The position numbers and the translations under genes are program-made. The notes beneath the pieces are model-generated. The model searched no databases. It saw only the letters and a program-made list of their open reading frames with translations, and was not told the DNA's origin. From Mycobacterium sp. Aquia_213 (GTDB taxonomy: Bacteria; Actinomycetota; Actinomycetes; Mycobacteriales; Mycobacteriaceae), in the NCBI RefSeq assembly GCF_026625985.1, contig NZ_CP113116.1:1612001-1676000 (forward strand): a stretch of DNA of 64,000 nucleotides, in the 5' to 3' direction. Shown piece after piece: positions 60,280 through 64,000 of the stretch. The stretch's first letter is position 1. Each line of letters starts with the position of its first letter.

Positions 60280-61302
60280 ATGCCTGACGGCCCCGGCCTC
60301 AAGATTGACGGCGGCATCCCCAATCGGCTCGAACGCGTGGTTGAAGCGGTCGGCAACCTGGAACAACACGGATACGACGGGGGCTGGACCGCCGAAACCA
60401 GCCACGACCCTTTCCTGCCGCTGCTGCTGGCCGCAGAGCACACGTCGCGACTCGAACTCGGCACCAATATCGCGGTGGCGTTCGCGCGCAATCCGATGAT
60501 CGTCGCCAACGTCGCCTGGGACTTGCAGGCCTATTCACAGGGCCGCTTCATACTCGGCCTGGGCACCCAGATTCAGCCCCACATCGAGAAACGATTCAGC
60601 ATGCCGTGGAGTCATCCGGCCCGCCGGATGCGCGAATTCGTCTCCGCGTTGCACGCCATCTGGTCCGCCTGGAACGGCGAGGCCAAGCTGAGCTTCGAGG
60701 GCGACTTCTACACCCACAAGATCATGACGCCGATGTTCACCCCCGAGCAGCACCCCTACTCGGTGCCGAAGGTGTTCATCGCGGCGGTCGGTGAAGTGAT
60801 GACCGAGATGTGCGGCGAGGTCGCCGACGGCCACCTCGGCCATCCGATGGTCTCGAAGCGCTACCTCAACGAGGTGACGGTGCCGGCGCTGCTGCGCGGG
60901 ATGGCGCGCAGTGGCCGCGACCGCGGCGACTTCGAGGTGTCGTGCGAGGTGATGGTCGCGACCGGAGAAGACGATGCCGAGCTGGCCGCGGCCATGACGG
61001 CCACGCGCAAGCAGATCGCCTTCTACGGATCCACGCCCGCGTACAGCAAAGTGCTTGAGCTGCATGGCTGGGGAGACCTGCACACCGAGCTGAATCGCCG
61101 GTCAAAGCAGGGCGAATGGGACGCGATGGGATCGCTGATCGACGACGACATGCTGACGGCCTTCGCGGTCGTCGGCCCCGTGGACAAGGTCGGTGCCGCG
61201 CTCAAGAGCCGGTGTGAGGGCGTGGTCGATCGCGTGCTGCCGATATTTTTCACTGCTTCCCAGACCTGTATTACCGCCGCAATGAAGGAGTTTCGCCAGT
61301 GA
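60280..61302 (+). CDS. F420-dependent LLM-class oxidoreductase (TIGR03617-like)
   Basis: A 340-residue luciferase-like protein: NLEQHGYDGGWTAETSHDPFLPLLLAAEHTSRLELGTNIAVAFARNPMIVANVAWDLQAYSQGRFILGLGTQIQPHIEKRFSMPW, and IAAVGEVMTEMCGEVADGHLGHPM. This is the LLM family I know as the MSMEG_2256 type. It differs strongly from the LLM at 57.6 kb. The ATG at 60280 has no ribosome-binding site and lies right after the operator, which suggests a leaderless or near-leaderless mRNA. The stop overlaps the P450 GTG. Confidence 0.87.
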   Translation: MPDGPGLKIDGGIPNRLERVVEAVGNLEQHGYDGGWTAETSHDPFLPLLLAAEHTSRLELGTNIAVAFARNPMIVANVAWDLQAYSQGRFILGLGTQIQPHIEKRFSMPWSHPARRMREFVSALHAIWSAWNGEAKLSFEGDFYTHKIMTPMFTPEQHPYSVPKVFIAAVGEVMTEMCGEVADGHLGHPMVSKRYLNEVTVPALLRGMARSGRDRGDFEVSCEVMVATGEDDAELAAAMTATRKQIAFYGSTPAYSKVLELHGWGDLHTELNRRSKQGEWDAMGSLIDDDMLTAFAVVGPVDKVGAALKSRCEGVVDRVLPIFFTASQTCITAAMKEFRQ

Positions 61303-62534
61303 GCACAACGACGATGGACGACGCCGGAAGGTTGTTGGCAGATCCGTTGGCCTACACCGACGAGAAGCGTCTGCACGCGGCGCTGGCTCACTTGCGCGCC
61401 ACCGCACCGGTCTCTCGGGTCGAGGCGCCGGACTACAAGGCGTTCTGGGCGATCACCAAACACGCCGACATCATGGATATCGAGCGCAACAACATGCTCT
61501 TCACCAACTGGCCGCGCCCGGTGCTGACGACGGCAGAGGGCGACGAGATACAGGCCAGCATGGGCGTGCGCACTTTGATCCATCTGGACGACCCACAGCA
61601 CCGGGTGGTGCGCGCGATTGGTTCGGACTGGTTTCGGCCAAAGGCCATGCGCGCCCTGAAGATGCGCGTCGACGAACTGGCGAAGATCTACGTCGACAAG
61701 ATGATGGCCGTTGGGCCGGAATGTGATTTCGTTCAGCAGGTCGCGGTCAACTATCCGCTGTACGTGATCATGTCGCTGCTGGGCATCCCGGAAGCCGACT
61801 TCCCCCGCATGCTCAAGCTGACCCAGGAGTTATTCGGCAGTGACGACTCCGAATTCAAACGCGAAAGCACGGCGGAGGAGCAGCTGCCCGCACTGCTGGA
61901 AATGTTCGAGTATTTCAACGGCGTGACCGCCTCGCGCCGCGAGCATCCGACCGAGGATCTCGCCTCGGCGATCGCCAACGCCCGCGTCGACGGCGAACCG
62001 CTGTCCGACATCGACACCGTGTCGTACTACCTGATCGTGGCCACCGCGGGCCACGACACCACCAGCGCGACCATCTCCGGTGGCCTGCAGGCGCTCATCG
62101 AGAATCCGGACCAGCTCGACCGCTTGAGCAACAATCTCGACCTGATGCCGTTGGCCACCGAGGAGATGATCCGCTGGGTCACCCCGGTCAAAGAGTTCAT
62201 GCGGACTGCTGCCGAGGACACCACCGTGCGCGGAGTGCCGATTGCCGCAGGGGATTCCGTGCTGCTGTCCTATGTGTCGGGCAACCGCGACGAGGACGTC
62301 TTCGAGGACCCGTTCCGTTTCGACGTATCGCGGGATCCCAACAAACATCTGGCCTTCGGCTACGGCGTGCACTTCTGCATGGGCGCCGCACTGGCCCGCA
62401 TGGAAGTCAACAGCTTCTTCTCCGAGCTGCTGCCCAGGCTCAAATCGGTTGAGCTGACCGGTGATCCGGAATTGGTTGCCACGACGTTCGTCGGCGGCCT
62501 CAAGCACCTGCCGGTGCGCTATTCGCTGGTCTGA
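61299..62534 (+). CDS. Cytochrome P450
   Basis: A 411-residue soluble P450. The heme loop is FGYGVHFCMGAALARME with C360, the I-helix motif ATAGHDTTSATI, and the ExxR in EEMIRWVTPVKEFMR. It belongs to the bacterial group that includes linalool- and steroid-hydroxylating enzymes. It is not close to the P450 at 45.9 kb. GTG start preceded by AAGGAG and overlapping the LLM gene stop, so an F420 oxidoreductase and a P450 are made together. Confidence 0.92.
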   Translation: MSTTTMDDAGRLLADPLAYTDEKRLHAALAHLRATAPVSRVEAPDYKAFWAITKHADIMDIERNNMLFTNWPRPVLTTAEGDEIQASMGVRTLIHLDDPQHRVVRAIGSDWFRPKAMRALKMRVDELAKIYVDKMMAVGPECDFVQQVAVNYPLYVIMSLLGIPEADFPRMLKLTQELFGSDDSEFKRESTAEEQLPALLEMFEYFNGVTASRREHPTEDLASAIANARVDGEPLSDIDTVSYYLIVATAGHDTTSATISGGLQALIENPDQLDRLSNNLDLMPLATEEMIRWVTPVKEFMRTAAEDTTVRGVPIAAGDSVLLSYVSGNRDEDVFEDPFRFDVSRDPNKHLAFGYGVHFCMGAALARMEVNSFFSELLPRLKSVELTGDPELVATTFVGGLKHLPVRYSLV

Positions 62535-62544
62535 GTCCGCCCCG

Positions 62545-62642
62545 CTAGGGTGTGAGCACCACCGATCCAATGGTCTTGCGCGCCTGAAGGTCTCGGTGCG
62601 CGTCGGCTGCCCACCGAGCTCACTGACTTCGATTGCATGCAT
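62545..62642 (-). pseudogene. Internally deleted quinone oxidoreductase (MDR family) remnant
   Basis: On the minus strand an ATG at 62642 opens MHAIEVSELGG, the N-terminus expected of a mycobacterial NADPH:quinone reductase. It runs straight into a C-terminus of the same family, AADAHRDLQARKTIGSVVLTP followed by TAG at 62545, but in another frame. A full gene is about 970 bp; only some 98 bp remain, so around 870 bp were lost with a frameshift. The two pieces identify the family with good confidence; the original substrate cannot be told. Confidence 0.72.
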
Positions 62643-62820
62643 GGCCACAGTCTGCGTCACCGGTATCAGCCTGTCGAAGTCGTTGTGCTCGGAAACAGCG
62701 GGCGCCAACCAACGCTGTGCACGATTACATCGACACCGCCGCGCTCAGGGACGAGACTGAATCGCGGCGCACTGCGGTGAGGCCCCTTGGGGCCTGGGTA
62801 CAGAAAGTTGGGCAGCTCAT

Positions 62821-64000
62821 GGCATACGGAAAAACGGTCCACGAGGTCACCTACGACCTGCTTCGCAAATTGGGCCTTACCACGGTGTTCGGTAACCCCG
62901 GCTCGACCGAGCAAACATTCCTGAAAGACTTTCCCGACGATTTCACCTATGTCCTTGGGCTGCAAGAAGCCTCGGTGCTGGCCATGGCCGACGGGTTCGC
63001 GCAATCCACCGGCAAACCTACGTTGGTCAACCTGCACACCAGCGCCGGAACCGGCAATGCGATGGGCAGCCTGATAGCCGCATACCGGGGCAACACCCCG
63101 CTCATCGTCACGGCAGGTCAGCAGACGCGGGAAATGGTCTTGTGCGAACCGTATTTGACCAACCCCGATGAGACGTTGCTCCCCAAGCCCTGGGTGAAAT
63201 GGGCGTATGAACCCAAGCGCGCCGAGGATGTACCGGCGGCGTTCATGCGCGCCTACACCGTGGCTTTGCAGCCGCCGGCCGGCCCGGTGTATCTGTCGAT
63301 ACCGCTTGACGACTGGGAAAAGCCGGCTCTCGGGCCGGCGGTCGTCCGAACCGCCAGCCATCGGGTGGCGCCCGATGCCGAGCGGCTGCGGGAGTTCGCC
63401 GACCGGATCAACCGCGCCCAGCGGCCGCTGTTGGTCTTCGGTCCCGAGGTCGATCGCAGCGGGGGCTGGGACGCCGGGGTGGCGTTTGCCGAAAAGGTCG
63501 GCGCCCCGGTGCACGGCGGCCCGCTGCCCGATCGCGCGTCGTTCCCGGAGAACCACCCGCTGTATCGGGGCATGCTGCCGTTGACCATCGCCGGGGTGGC
63601 CGAGGTGCTGCGTGGTCATGACCTCGTCGTGGTGATCGGAGCACAGGTCTTCCGCTACTACCCCTACGTGGCCGGCGAATACCTGCCCGAGGGCAGCGAA
63701 TTGCTACACATCACCGCCGACCCCGCCCTGGCCGGAGCCGCGCCGGTCGGGGACAGCCTGATCAGCGATACGCGGTTGGCCCTCGAGCAGCTGGTGGGTT
63801 TGATCAACGACCGCGGCACCGCTTCGGCGCCGGCCGCGCCGGCCGCGACGATCGAAATCGTCGACGCGGACTCGTCGCCACTGACCCCGGACGCGGCGTG
63901 GTCCACCCTGGCCACCGTCAAACCCGCCGACTCCCCGGTAGTCACGGAGTCGACCTCGACGATGGCTCAGCAGCTGCATTGGCTGCCCACTACCCGGCCG
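62821..64000 (+). CDS. mdlC: Benzoylformate decarboxylase-like ThDP enzyme, 5' part (cut by window end)
   Basis: The first 393 codons of a thiamine-diphosphate-dependent decarboxylase; the reading frame is still open at the right edge. Visible are FGNPGSTEQTFLKDF (active-site Ser), LQEASVLAMADGFAQSTGKPTLVNLHTSAGTGNAMGSL (cofactor-activating Glu and catalytic His), NTPLIVTAGQQTREM and GPVYLSIPLDDWEKPA. This is the pattern of MdlC, which converts benzoylformate to benzaldehyde and CO2. The ATG at 62821 matches the family N-terminus; no clear ribosome-binding site precedes it. Confidence 0.85.

Noticed and set aside
62666..63619. Minus-strand frame of 317 codons ending in GGVDVIVHSVG, which recalls quinone oxidoreductases
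   Set aside because: Most of it is antisense to the benzoylformate decarboxylase gene; the short resemblance lies outside the clear N- and C-terminal remnant and may be chance.

Overview
The window comes from a high-GC actinobacterium, almost certainly a slow-growing non-tuberculous Mycobacterium. The left end carries the mycobactin-2/iron-transport locus in the order known from M. tuberculosis (mbtM-mbtN / mbtK / irtA-irtB, then fabG2). IdeR-type iron boxes, a mycofactocin-type SDR, F420-dependent LLM oxidoreductases, an MmpS/MmpL pair and many fadD, fadE and echA paralogues support the same assignment. I see no insertion sequence, phage, plasmid or CRISPR signature.

Layout. (1) 1-7.0 kb: end of mbtM, mbtN, convergent mbtK, a tRNA-Leu(UAG), then irtA-irtB. 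Iron boxes precede both mbtK and irtA. (2) 7.0-12.3 kb: an APH-like kinase, a FadD32-like fatty-acyl-AMP ligase, a mycofactocin SDR and an acyl-CoA dehydrogenase, which separate irtB from fabG2. (3) 12.4-17.9 kb: fabG2, thiolase, CaiB-type CoA-transferase, acyl-CoA dehydrogenase and a GntR/FCD regulator in one tightly coupled operon, then a small secreted protein. (4) 17.9-37.3 kb: six minus-strand genes (three acyl-CoA synthetases, three enoyl-CoA hydratases) divergent from a thioesterase and a hydratase; a TetR regulator; an SDR plus a DapA-like protein; a short CsbD stress-gene pair; then an operon of hydratase, amidohydrolase, acyl-CoA synthetase, amidohydrolase and two acyl-CoA dehydrogenases. 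(5) 37.4-42.1 kb: a CsoR/CstR-family repressor, MmpS/MmpL, a Met-rich membrane protein and an AhpD-like protein, with three matching CsoR-type operators. (6) 42.2-62.5 kb: P450/CoA-transferase/thiolase/amidohydrolase operon, aldehyde dehydrogenase, a Rieske-oxygenase operon, a flavin-monooxygenase operon, a carboxyltransferase, and an LLM oxidoreductase with a second P450. (7) 62.5-64 kb: the internally deleted remnant of a quinone oxidoreductase and a benzoylformate decarboxylase cut by the window edge.

The most interesting signal is regulatory. Six intergenic regions between 24.9 and 60.3 kb each carry one 19-bp site of the same build (TACTGTA-N5-TACAGTA and variants), in front of nearly every operon of regions 4 and 6. 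One is a perfect palindrome. The only TetR gene of the window lies next to one of them. Together these operons hold oxygenases, F420 enzymes, hydrolases, CoA ligases and beta-oxidation-type enzymes. This looks like one co-regulated CoA-dependent catabolic island for a cyclic, steroid- or terpenoid-like substrate, which I cannot identify from sequence. Several of its enzymes have altered key residues.
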